Of a stretch of 64,000 nt of DNA, positions 44,628 to 52,423 are shown one piece after another. The notes under the pieces were generated by a model. The model ran no database searches. It worked only from the letters and a program-made list of their open reading frames with translations, and was not told the DNA's origin. Positions within the stretch are counted from its first letter, which is position 1. Every line of letters starts with the position of its first letter. The DNA is from Hippopus hippopus (taxonomy: Eukaryota > Mollusca > Bivalvia > Cardiida > Cardiidae). Both the position numbers and the translations under genes were made by a program. Where the stretch lies: the NCBI GenBank assembly GCA_946811185.2, contig OX328100.1, positions 18,464,999 through 18,528,998 of the forward strand, given 5' to 3'.

Positions 44628-44662
44628 GTTATAAGTAATAATATTTAAATATTATTTATAAC
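44628..44662. terminator. Palindrome after the pVI-like gene
   Basis: GTTATAAGTAATAATATT and AATATTATTTATAAC form a nearly perfect stem that starts one base after the stop codon. Confidence 0.6.
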
Positions 44663-44676
44663 AAGTAAAAATAAAA

Positions 44677-45057
44677 ATGGATATACATAAATTTGGTATA
44701 AAACCTAATACTGCTAATCAACATAAAACTATATTTTGGAAACCTCATTTAGATGGAGTAAGATATCCTCCCTTAAAGCAAGATCCTCTAAAATGGAAAA
44801 TATACTCACAAGTAGATATCAAGATTCCTCTTTGTGATGGTATGAGACTTTCGCTAGGATTTGGTTATATAACTACACGAGGAGTTTTAGTGGTATCTGT
44901 TAGCAATAAATGGAAAGATAGTTTAACCATTCTTAATGGAGTACATCTTGATAATTAGACTAATGATATCTTTGTCTACATTTATAATTTCTCACAAAAC
45001 CCAATTAAAATACATGAGGGTGAGTTATTCTGCTATCTAAAATATCTACAATCTTGA
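44677..45057 (+). pseudogene. dUTPase-like small protein with one in-frame stop
   Basis: The frame runs 93 residues to a TAG (44956-44958) and then continues in the same frame to 45057. The first part has FWKPHLDGVRYPPL and IPLCDGMRLSLGFGYITTRG; the part after the stop has FVYIYNFSQNPIKIHEGELF. The arrangement of strands and the G-x-x-x-x-H/K-x-G spacing recall the trimeric dUTPase fold, but the catalytic Asp motif is not convincingly preserved. I infer a dUTPase-derived protein that may be a virion or regulatory protein rather than an enzyme. The medium confidence covers both the family call and the decay call. Confidence 0.5.
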
Positions 45058-45069
45058 TATAAAAAATTA

Positions 45070-45088
45070 TCATTTTAATAAAAAATGA
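45070..45088. terminator. Hairpin between the dUTPase-like and penton genes
   Basis: TCATTTT and AAAATGA pair over a 5-nt loop 12 bp after the dUTPase-like stop. Confidence 0.35.
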
Positions 45089-45129
45089 CAGATACAGATC
45101 AAGAACATTCTAATAAAATTTATCCTTCA

Positions 45130-45807
45130 CTACCTCAAGATGTAATGTATTGGTAAGTATACTAAATTAAGTGGTGACTCAATTATCTTATAACAAGGTG
45201 CAACATCTGGGAAAAAAGAGTAAATCGTGTTTTTTGTTGAACCATTAACATAACTTCCAGAAATAATATCTATGTTAACAAGCAAACTATTTATGCTAAG
45301 AATGTTCACTACATTCTCTGACTCATAAAATCCTTGTGTATATTTAGCGTGAGTAAATCCTAATACTTTGGCAATAGAGTTAGGTTGATTAAAATCCACT
45401 TGATAACCATCTTCTAGAGTAAGAACAGACTTTAGGGTATTGGTGTTTGCAGAAATGTTAATATAATAACCTTCATTAACTTCATCGTAATGGCCCTTTT
45501 TTCTCATCTCTTGGTGAATGGTATCATTAATGTCAACAAGGTCATAACTTCCTTCAGGTATTTTTATTTTAATCCATGAAGTACCATCGTCTGGAGAATA
45601 AACGAATATGTTGTTTGTTGCATCAATGTTTGGAAAAGAGTAGTAAGTTTCAAGGTTTACTAATGCTATTTCATATTTTTTATCCTTTTCCAGCTGAATA
45701 GGAGGATTAAACCTTGTTCTAAAGCGTGTTTTGTTGTCGCTTACTATGATTTGAAATGATGTTTTGTGTTCCGTATTTTTTACAATTTGTTCTAAAAGTT
45801 CTTCCAT
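45130..45807 (-). CDS. Minor capsid (penton-type) protein, single jelly roll, C-terminus probably shortened
   Basis: 225 residues. Typical phrases of Polinton penton proteins are IPEGSYDLVDINDTIHQEM, LTLEDGYQVDFNQPNSI with VLGFTHAKYTQGFYESE, and SGSYVNGSTKNTIYSFFPDV. It would form the five-fold vertices of the shell. The reading frame stops soon after NLVYLP, where related proteins normally run on for one or more further strands, so the end may have been lost by deletion or frameshift. It lies on the same strand as the ATPase, downstream of it across a hairpin. Confidence 0.72.
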   Translation of the reverse strand: MEELLEQIVKNTEHKTSFQIIVSDNKTRFRTRFNPPIQLEKDKKYEIALVNLETYYSFPNIDATNNIFVYSPDDGTSWIKIKIPEGSYDLVDINDTIHQEMRKKGHYDEVNEGYYINISANTNTLKSVLTLEDGYQVDFNQPNSIAKVLGFTHAKYTQGFYESENVVNILSINSLLVNIDIISGSYVNGSTKNTIYSFFPDVAPCYKIIESPLNLVYLPIHYILR

Positions 45808-45820
45808 TTTTTAAAAAAGT

Positions 45821-45854
45821 AAAAATATTATTTAGTTGAGTAAATAATATTTTT
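45821..45854. terminator. Perfect hairpin after the ATPase stop
   Basis: AAAAATATTATTTA pairs perfectly with TAAATAATATTTTT over a 6-nt loop. The 14-bp stem touches the stop codon of the ATPase and precedes the penton gene start by 13 bp. Confidence 0.7.
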
Positions 45855-46636
45855 TATACTGACTTAGGTATGTAAAAGTTAACAAAACCGTTTCTATACT
45901 TCCCATCATGTTTTTTACTGGTTAGATCTATAATAGCAAAGCCGTGCGGTCTTTCCCATGCCCTTTTACAAAATTCCCTAAATTCATCCTTTGGCATATC
46001 ATCACCTACATGATCACTATAAATATGGTTAATGTTTTTTAGGTCTTGCCGGAAAAGACAAATAAAATTAGCGTTTTCTCTAATAGTTTGCCTTGGTAGC
46101 CTGAAATAATTCTGTGAAAGGTAAAAGCAGTCAACATTACTATGTCTTCCACGAATGTAGTAACACTCACATTTGCTTTGCTTTTCTAAAAGTAGATCAT
46201 CAAAAATCATTAATCTTTTATTTTCTGGGTTTAACTCTCTCGGATCAGGCACATCACTCGCATTTTCAAAAAAGTTACAACTTATATCCGATTTGTTTTT
46301 AAACGACTTCATCCATTCCTCAATTAAAGCTATAGGGGAAACATCTGCATCCTGTATTTCATCTCGCATGTTAAACAACTTTAAAATATGTTCTTTTGGT
46401 AGTTTTTCTTCAAAAGCCTTTTTTAGTATTCGGTATTCTGGTTGAAAAAGACTTTTTCCAAAAACACTTAAATCATTGTAGTCGAGCCATCCCGGTCTAA
46501 GTAAAAGGTTTAACAATAGAGTAGTTTTACCACATCCTGATTTACCTATAATTAAACCTCTGACACTTTTTGGTAAAAGAGAGTGATTAAATCTCTTTGA
46601 TACTATTTCATTCCATGATAAGTTTACAATATCCAA
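45854..46636 (-). CDS. FtsK/HerA-type DNA-packaging ATPase, start codon changed
   Basis: 260 codons. Walker A is GKSGCGKTT (31-39) and Walker B RLMIFDDLL (141-149). CYYIRGRHSNVDCFYLSQNYF carries the sensor region (given here as two parts, YYIRGRHSN and CFYLSQNYF). This is the A32-like genome-packaging motor of Polintons and related viruses. The first codon is TTG (46636-46634), directly preceded by a TTATATAAA box at exactly the place where its neighbours have ATG. No upstream ATG in frame is evident, so the start was probably ATG and has mutated. The rest of the frame is intact. It is divergent from the PLA2-like gene across 34 bp. Confidence 0.85.
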   Translation of the reverse strand: MDIVNLSWNEIVSKRFNHSLLPKSVRGLIIGKSGCGKTTLLLNLLLRPGWLDYNDLSVFGKSLFQPEYRILKKAFEEKLPKEHILKLFNMRDEIQDADVSPIALIEEWMKSFKNKSDISCNFFENASDVPDPRELNPENKRLMIFDDLLLEKQSKCECYYIRGRHSNVDCFYLSQNYFRLPRQTIRENANFICLFRQDLKNINHIYSDHVGDDMPKDEFREFCKRAWERPHGFAIIDLTSKKHDGKYRNGFVNFYIPKSV

Positions 46637-46670
46637 TTTATATAACTTTTTTAATTTTTATATATAAAAA
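46637..46670. promoter_or_regulatory. 34-bp bidirectional promoter-like spacer
   Basis: TATATAAA faces the ATPase and TATATAAAAA faces the PLA2-like gene, each box abutting its start codon. The spacer is made only of A and T apart from one C. Confidence 0.5.
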
Positions 46671-47168
46671 ATGTATTGTGTTAAATGTAAAAAACATACT
46701 GATACAAACGATATAGAATATGCTGTTGCTAAAAATAGAAGAAATATGAAACGGGGAAAATGTGTAGTTTGTGGAATAACTAAAAATCAGTTTGTTAGGG
46801 AGACAAAGGGTGGATCATTGCTAAATAAAGCTATAAATAATTTACCTTTTGAAATGCATCTCCCTGGTCACAATTTCACAGGTCCCGGCACTAAATCAAA
46901 GAAAAGACTCAATCCAGATTCAACACCAAAGAAATGGAGCAAACCAATAAATCGTGTTGATAAAGCTGCTTACCATCATGATGTTTGCTATCTTCAACAT
47001 AATGATACTGCCACAAGAAACGCAGTATGTGATAAAAATATGTTAACAGAGTTAGAAGGTATTTACAATCCTACTATTAGAGAAAGAATGGAAAGGGGGT
47101 TGGTAAGTAAACTCATTGGAACGAAGAGGAAATTTGGAATGGGAGTTAAAAGAAAAAGTTCAGCATGA
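46671..47168 (+). CDS. Phospholipase A2-like virion protein with zinc ribbon
   Basis: 165 residues. The N-terminus has a Cys4 ribbon (C3, C6, C31, C34; YCVKCKK ... CVVCG). The C-terminal part has LPGHNFTGPG, a calcium-loop-like segment (64-73), and AAYHHDVCY (99-107) with the His-Asp pair of secreted phospholipase A2, as in parvovirus VP1. In that family the enzyme helps the particle leave the endosome. TKGGS at 45-49 may be a weak protease site between the parts. The last four bases overlap the integrase start (ATGA), so the two are probably expressed from one transcript. Confidence 0.8.
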   Translation: MYCVKCKKHTDTNDIEYAVAKNRRNMKRGKCVVCGITKNQFVRETKGGSLLNKAINNLPFEMHLPGHNFTGPGTKSKKRLNPDSTPKKWSKPINRVDKAAYHHDVCYLQHNDTATRNAVCDKNMLTELEGIYNPTIRERMERGLVSKLIGTKRKFGMGVKRKSSA

Positions 47169-48070
47169 TAAATTTAGCGGAAGAATTACATAAACCTGTA
47201 AAAAGAAAATTTAAGAAAAGGAGAGTTAGAGTAAACGGTATAGATAAAATATGGGCTGTGGATTTAGTAGACATGCAAGCATTTTCTAAGTTTAATCATG
47301 GTGTAAAATACCTTCTCGCTGTCATTGACATCTTTTCTAAATATGGATGGTTGATACCATTAAAAGATAAAACTGGAAAACCTGTTGCTATAGCACTAAA
47401 GAGTATTTTTGAGGAGAGAAAACCTGAAAAAATGTGGGTGGATAAGGGTAAAGAGTTTTATAACAAAGATGTAAAAGACTTGGTTGAATTGTATTCTACT
47501 GAAAATGAGGAAAAATCTAGTGTTGTTGAGAGATGGATTAGAACAATGAAAGAAAAAATGTGGGAGTATTTTTCTGCTCATTCTACAAATATTTACATTA
47601 ATGTGTTACCAGATCTCGTTAAAGGATATAATAACACAAGACATTCATCTATTAAGATGGCTCCAGTAAATGCTAGTAAAAAAGAAAATGAAACCAAAGT
47701 TTGGAGAAATCTTTACCCTGATCATCTCGAAATAAAAGATATAAAACCTAAGTTTTCTGTTGGAGACAAAGTAAGGATAACTAAAAAGAAAAAGACTTTT
47801 GAGAAAGGTTATACAACAAGATGGACTGAGGAGGTTTTTACAGTTTCTGAAGTAAAACATACATCACCTGTAACATATAAAATTCAGCATCTTAATGGAG
47901 AAGAAATACAAGGTACCTTTTATGAACCTGAACTGCAGAAAACCAGTCAAGAGCTGTATAGGATAGAAAAGGTTATTAAAAAAGGAAAAAGGAGGTCTCT
48001 TGTAAAGTGGAAAGGTTATTCTGACGAATTTAATTCATGGGTTGATAATAAAGACATTAGAAATATTTAA
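47165..48070 (+). CDS. int: Retroviral-type (rve) integrase with C-terminal chromodomain
   Basis: 301 residues. The core starts WAVDLVDM (first Asp, residue 33), then WVDKGKEF (second Asp, 93) and SSVVERWIRTMK (Glu, 122). The spacing between second Asp and Glu is 28 residues, shorter than the 33-35 usual for this family. An SH3-like part (KFSVGDKVRI) follows, and a chromodomain ends the protein (YRIEKVIKKGKR ... LVKWKGYSDEFNSWVD, 262-297). It would insert the element and create the 6-bp duplication; chromodomains can steer insertion to modified histones. The frame is intact. It overlaps the PLA2-like gene and is followed by the protease 9 bp later. Confidence 0.93.
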   Translation: MINLAEELHKPVKRKFKKRRVRVNGIDKIWAVDLVDMQAFSKFNHGVKYLLAVIDIFSKYGWLIPLKDKTGKPVAIALKSIFEERKPEKMWVDKGKEFYNKDVKDLVELYSTENEEKSSVVERWIRTMKEKMWEYFSAHSTNIYINVLPDLVKGYNNTRHSSIKMAPVNASKKENETKVWRNLYPDHLEIKDIKPKFSVGDKVRITKKKKTFEKGYTTRWTEEVFTVSEVKHTSPVTYKIQHLNGEEIQGTFYEPELQKTSQELYRIEKVIKKGKRRSLVKWKGYSDEFNSWVDNKDIRNI

Positions 48071-48079
48071 CTATAAAAA

Positions 48080-48496
48080 ATGTTAGATATTTCGATTGAA
48101 AACGTAATTTTACCAGATAAACCGCAAAGCAATTTCGAGTTAGAAGATGCTGCAAAAAGATTAAAGATTCCTTCTTTTAGGGGAATTTTTTTACTAGATA
48201 CGTTACCGAGAAAACCAAATAAAAAAGAATGTGGTATAGTAAACTTTGATAAAAGTGGTGGGCCTGGTACACATTGGGTTGCTTGGTATAAAAACGGTAA
48301 AACTAAAATTTATTTTGACAGTTATGGAATACAGCCACCTAATGAAATTCGAGAGTACCTAAAAAGTCCAATACAGTACAATACTGATCAATTACAACAA
48401 GCTGGACAAGTATTTTGTGGGCATTTATGTTTGTACATTCTAAAGGAGTTAAGCTCGGGTAAAAAGTTTCAAAATGTTTTAAATAAACTTTTTTAG
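48080..48496 (+). CDS. Adenain-like cysteine protease
   Basis: 138 residues, somewhat shorter than adenovirus protease. The catalytic triad is visible as GTHWVAWY (His65), IYFDSYG (Asp80) and QVFCGHLCLY (Cys113), with Gln107 as the oxyanion residue. It would mature capsid precursors at (M/I/L)xGG-x sites; such sites occur in the pVI-like protein (IEGGF) and in the protein at 51685-52146 (IRGGH). CTATAAAAA directly precedes the ATG. The frame is intact. Confidence 0.9.
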   Translation: MLDISIENVILPDKPQSNFELEDAAKRLKIPSFRGIFLLDTLPRKPNKKECGIVNFDKSGGPGTHWVAWYKNGKTKIYFDSYGIQPPNEIREYLKSPIQYNTDQLQQAGQVFCGHLCLYILKELSSGKKFQNVLNKLF

Positions 48497-48507
48497 CAGT
48501 ATTAAAA

Positions 48508-49773
48508 ATGCCAGTTGATAAATTTGGACGAATGAAAGATGATAAAACAAGCGGTGATGGTGTGTCACTCGATTACATGAATAATAATTTTTTACGTAAA
48601 GATGGAACAACTGTTGTTTCTGGTTCTATAGACATGAATGGTAATACATTAACAAGGGTTAGTAATCCTGTAAATCCACAAGATGTTGCTACGAAACATT
48701 ATGTGGATGGAAATTCTGGTGGTTTATTAAAAGAAAATGGTGGATACCAAGCCCTTGGATTTATAAATATGGGTTTCAATGAAATAAGAAATGTTAAAGA
48801 GCCTACAGAACCTAACGAAGCTGCTACTAAAAAATATGTGGATAGGAGTGGTAAAGCAATAGTAGAGAACCAAGACGGCACTTTTTCCGCTATTGCAAAT
48901 ATAGATATGCGGGAGTATACTTTAACTAATCTTTTGGATCCCGCAGATGCTCAAGATGCAGCAACTAAAAGATATGTAGATAGTGCAAATAAAGCCTTTG
49001 TTTATGGAGCTGGTAGGTATATGGCAGTTGATGACGTTCTATAGGAGGACGAAGAATTAACAATTTTGGAAGTCCTTTAGAAAATGATCAAGCTGTAAAT
49101 AAGTTTTACGTAGATACCCTCGTTGAGGTGGCTACTGCGGGTGAAAAAGCTTTGACTAAGAAACAAGATGGATCTTTTTCAATGGCTGGTGGAATAGATA
49201 TGAATGATAACCCGATTACTGGATTACCTAATCCTACATCACGTGATGCTGCTGCTAATAAAAATTATGTTGATAATGGTGGAGCTATCGTAAAAAATCC
49301 AATTGGAAGCTTCACAGCGGTGGCTAACGTAAATCTCCAAGGTTTTTCATTAAAAAAACGCTGCAACCCCGGTAGAAGAGAGAGATTTAGCAACAAAATC
49401 CTATGTGGATAAAAAGGTATCCCTTCCTTCTCTCATAGGCCCTAAACCTATTATAACTGTGTGGGCTGAAGAACAAGGGCCAATTGGAGATGGTAATTAT
49501 GAGTTCTCTTTTGGTAATGGTAATTCAGGAAAAAGGCATGGTTTAGGGGGTTACTGCATGAGTGCGTCAGGTAGAATTATAAGAGGAATTTTAACGATTG
49601 TTAAAAAGGATCTTAATGTACCAGAAGAGGTACAAGTTAATATTGCAGTAAACGGATTGGAGCAGGTTGATTACTCTATTATTAAAAAAGCGGATGAAAT
49701 TTGTAGTTGTACGATTTTTCCGAGGGCATTGGAGGTAAAGCAATGCGACATCATAAACTTTATTTCAAGATAA
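48508..49773 (+). pseudogene. Phage-tail-like fibre protein, two frameshifts
   Basis: Six copies of a repeat of about 40-50 residues end in the signature DAATKxYVD (for example VATKHYVD, AATKKYVD, AATKRYVD). Each copy is preceded by an IDMNGN-type strand. Such repeats form trimeric shafts in phage tail and collar fibres. The C-terminal domain of about 110 residues (from PIITVWAEEQGPIG to CDIINFISR) is probably the tip that contacts the cell. The frame changes just before 49044 and again in the A7 run near 49350-49357. The repeats carry on in the new frame each time, so the breaks are recent. It follows the protease by 11 bp and ends at the hairpin shared with the RING gene. Confidence 0.78.
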
Positions 49774-49829
49774 ACTAACCGCGACGTAACACACGCTTAC
49801 ATATCTATTTTGATAGAATTAGACTTGTA

Positions 49830-49862
49830 AAAATATAACTTTGTTTATAAAAGTTATATTTT
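49830..49862. terminator. 13-bp perfect hairpin between convergent genes
   Basis: AAAATATAACTTT pairs perfectly with AAAGTTATATTTT over a 7-nt loop. It overlaps the stop of the minus-strand RING gene (49854) and lies 57 bp after the fibre stop. The core AACTTT/AAAGTT is shared with the hairpin after PolB. Confidence 0.7.
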
Positions 49863-50663
49863 ACGTTTGATTGTGCTTTTTGTTTTACAGATTGGGCAAC
49901 TGGCAAAGTTACCGTTTGTGTTAAAAGTATGACAAATACATATATGGCCACAATTACAAAATAATATATTAGGATCTTTTTCTAAGCATATAACACATGT
50001 TCCTGATTTAAATGTTTCAATCCCATTAGTTACAATAGGATGTTCTCTTTCAACTACTATTGTTCTGGTTTCATTAGGTACATTATGAACTACTGTTGTG
50101 ATTTCAAGATCTGATATATTAGTTCTGTTATTAGTCCAGTTTTCAGTTACATCTAAAAAACCAAACTCTTCTTCATCTGGATTTTCATCTGATTCACTAT
50201 CAGTAATTATATTACCAATAAGTATGGTTGGTGAAAAAGTAAGATACTCCCTATATGCTATACTTATAACATCATTTCTTTCAATATCTACTACACTATC
50301 TAGATTAAGAAATTTATTAAATTCACTTAGAATATTATTAGATTCTTCCTCATCTGATCTATATGTGTAAACCCCTTGTATTTGTTCATGTAAAGGAACA
50401 TATGGTAACTCTACCACATTAACACAAATACCAAAAGTAACATAATCAAAATGTTCTAGTATTTTACTACATTCATAATATAAAGCAGGCTTTAAGTTAT
50501 GGAGTATTTCAATATGATTTTTGTTTTGTGCTTTAGGAAACTCTATCTTTTTTCTACATTCGTAGTAAGGTGAACGATATCGTTTGGAGATATGGTTAAT
50601 TTTATTCTCCAACATATCATTTAATTTATCACTAAAAATATCTATTTTTGTTTTAACACTCAT
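49854..50663 (-). CDS. RING-finger protein, copy 1 (IAP-type RING)
   Basis: 269 residues. The N-terminal 190 residues are not recognised. They share an LKPALYYE/LKPVVYYL core and the LENK start with the gene at 50739-51580. An acidic stretch (ESDENPDEEE) follows. The C-terminal RING begins CVICLEKD and continues PNILFCNCGHICIC to CPIC near the end. One expected ligand pair reads CHTF rather than CxxC, so zinc binding may be altered. Such RINGs act as ubiquitin ligases, and in viruses they often block apoptosis or immune signalling; this role is inferred only. The frame is intact from ATG 50663. Confidence 0.72.
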   Translation of the reverse strand: MSVKTKIDIFSDKLNDMLENKINHISKRYRSPYYECRKKIEFPKAQNKNHIEILHNLKPALYYECSKILEHFDYVTFGICVNVVELPYVPLHEQIQGVYTYRSDEEESNNILSEFNKFLNLDSVVDIERNDVISIAYREYLTFSPTILIGNIITDSESDENPDEEEFGFLDVTENWTNNRTNISDLEITTVVHNVPNETRTIVVEREHPIVTNGIETFKSGTCVICLEKDPNILFCNCGHICICHTFNTNGNFASCPICKTKSTIKRKI

Positions 50664-50721
50664 GATTACTATGTGACGATTTTCCTGTTATTTTTTATTT
50701 AACCTTCAATTTTTTAAATTG

Positions 50722-50741
50722 TAACTTCTCTTTGGAAGTTA
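50722..50741. terminator. Hairpin at the original end of RING copy 2
   Basis: TAACTTC and GAAGTTA pair over a 6-nt loop and overlap a TAA that lies in frame with the decayed C-terminal tail of copy 2. Confidence 0.4.
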
Positions 50742-51580
50742 GATTTTTCTTTTTATTGTGGTTGTTTTTCTACAGACTACAGTTATCTTGGTATAATTCA
50801 AGGCAGTCGGAACATATGGGTATATGACCACAGTTGCAGAATAATATATTTGGTTTATTTGTGGTACATATCAGACATGAATCTAGGTTGAAGCATTTTA
50901 GATCGTTAGTTGGAGTGAAATCATTTAGTATTCCTTTAACTGCATTGAGGGCAACAGCTTCATTATAAATAACTTGTGTTGTATGGTGTTGCGCTGATGT
51001 ACCGTTAATTGTGTTTTCACCATATATCTCATCATCTACTACCTTACATGCTTCACAGTGGTTACAGTTACATTTTCTGTTTTGGCTTGGTTCTACTATA
51101 GTTATGGATGCACTGTATGGTTTTAATGCCAATCTTGTTTCTGCAATGAAATCGTCCTTATAAACAAGTAATCTTTCTGATGATTCGAATAAGTTGTAAT
51201 TTATAAAAAAAATGTTCTAGCCTTTGAGTTGTTAATATTATAAATTGATCATCTGCCATAAACCATAGGATTGCTATAGCATCGTTATATTTAGCTTTCT
51301 TTTTTGATAAAAGATAATATACTACTGGCTTAAGGTCTTTCAGGAAGTTTGTATAAGTCTTGGTTGGGGTTTCTTGGAAATCATAGATTGTTCTTCCTTT
51401 CCATAATTCTGACTTGGTTATGTCTGTTGGGTCGTAAAGGAGTTTGTTCTCTAGGTGGTTCTCTAGGATGGTTCCAAAGGTTGAAACAAATTGTTTTACG
51501 TTTAGTGGCGGGATAGTTTTTGGTTTAGAGGAATATGGTTTGTGAGTAACCTTAAAACTTTTTGATTTGATCATATCCAT
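50739..51580 (-). pseudogene. RING-finger protein, copy 2, two frameshifts
   Basis: The frame opens at ATG 51580 and runs to an A8 run near 51206-51213 (forward strand), where it shifts. The part after that continues to the RING CLICTTNKPNILFCNCGHIPICSDC. The frame is lost a second time at the last zinc-ligand pair (about 50771), and a tail like that of copy 1 can still be read in another frame to 50739. The LENK, LKP-YY and PNILFCNCGHI blocks show that copies 1 and 2 arose by tandem duplication. Here the ligand pair ICSDC that copy 1 has lost is kept, but the final CPxC is broken. Confidence 0.7.
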
Positions 51581-51662
51581 CTCTTAGAATATGATACATT
51601 ATTTTTCTAGAAAATTTTTAAAAATTCAAATTTTTTTTAACTATTAAATGGTTAAAAATTTA

Positions 51663-51692
51663 ATATATAACTTACCATGGTAGGTTATATAT
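51663..51692. terminator. Palindrome over the stop of the last gene
   Basis: ATATATAACTTACC pairs with GGTAGGTTATATAT (one mismatch) with almost no loop. The TAA of the gene at 51685-52146 lies inside the stem. Confidence 0.6.
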
Positions 51693-52146
51693 CTGTTTCA
51701 ATGTTGCTTGCTGATCTATTTGCTATTTTCCTTGTCATATTTATAAATGAGGCGTTATGTCCTCCTCTTATTTTCCTCTTGTCTTTATTAAAAGTTAAAG
51801 CAGAATCGTCGTTCAATAATGAAAGATTATTTGCAATTTCAAATATTATCTCATTTCTGGTTTTTCCCTTTTTTTCTATCCTTATTCCATAATATCTCTT
51901 TGATTGGTTTATTATTTCTCTTTTAGAAAAATTAGCATAATTATATAAATTTTGCCATAACCCTACTATGAGTGGTGTTTTTTGTCTTATTCTTTCATCT
52001 ATACTATCTATGATGAAGTTTACATGATTACCTAGTAACACAGCAAATCTAGCAGAATATAGTCTTTGGAATTCCTTTGGAAAATCTGAAATTAAATTTT
52101 TGAATTTATCTTTAGCTGCATCAACATTTACTAAATTCTCTCTCAT
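51685..52146 (-). CDS. Unknown protein with adenain-type site
   Basis: 153 residues, frame intact from ATG 52146. Mostly helical and basic. IRGGH (126-130) fits the (M/I/L)xGG-x protease consensus, which suggests a virion precursor. The middle part (RYYGIRIEKKGKTRNEI) may be a small DNA- or RNA-binding helix pair. No family recognised. It is the outermost gene on the right, about 280 bp from the inverted repeat, mirroring ribonucleotide reductase on the left. Confidence 0.5.
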   Translation of the reverse strand: MRENLVNVDAAKDKFKNLISDFPKEFQRLYSARFAVLLGNHVNFIIDSIDERIRQKTPLIVGLWQNLYNYANFSKREIINQSKRYYGIRIEKKGKTRNEIIFEIANNLSLLNDDSALTFNKDKRKIRGGHNASFINMTRKIANRSASNIETDI

Positions 52147-52318
52147 GTTTTCTATTGACCTTAGTAAGCTTTAATCATTTAAATTTATTTCTTCGAGAAA
52201 CTCTTTCAATGGTTCCATGTTTATGGTTTGACAAATTTGATCGTGAAAAAATAAGAAAATTTCAAAAAATTTTTGGTTTGATGTATGATTGTGGTTGAAA
52301 TGAAAACATTTTGAGCTG

Positions 52319-52422
52319 AAAAAAGTTTCAAAAATAAAAATAAAAAATTTTCGAGACAAAAAAAGTTTCAAAAATAAAAATAAAAAATTTTCGAGACAAA
52401 AAAAGTTTCAAAAATAAAAATT
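52319..52422. repeat. 40-bp tandem repeat beside the right inverted repeat
   Basis: About two and a half copies of a unit containing AAAAAAGTTTCAAAAATAAA and TTTTCGAGACA. It has no counterpart next to the left inverted repeat. Confidence 0.85.
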
Positions 52423-52423
52423 A

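Noticed and set aside
44677..44958. A complete 93-residue protein
   Set aside because: The same frame continues past the TAG with the rest of the same fold, so the stop is more likely an interruption.
45085..45156. 23-codon frame starting with an A-run and ATG, like real genes of the element
   Set aside because: Its ATG is part of a small hairpin and it overlaps the end of the penton gene on the other strand.
52171..52371. 66-residue minus-strand frame at the right end of the Polinton
   Set aside because: It lies partly over the 40-bp tandem repeat and has low-complexity Phe-rich composition.
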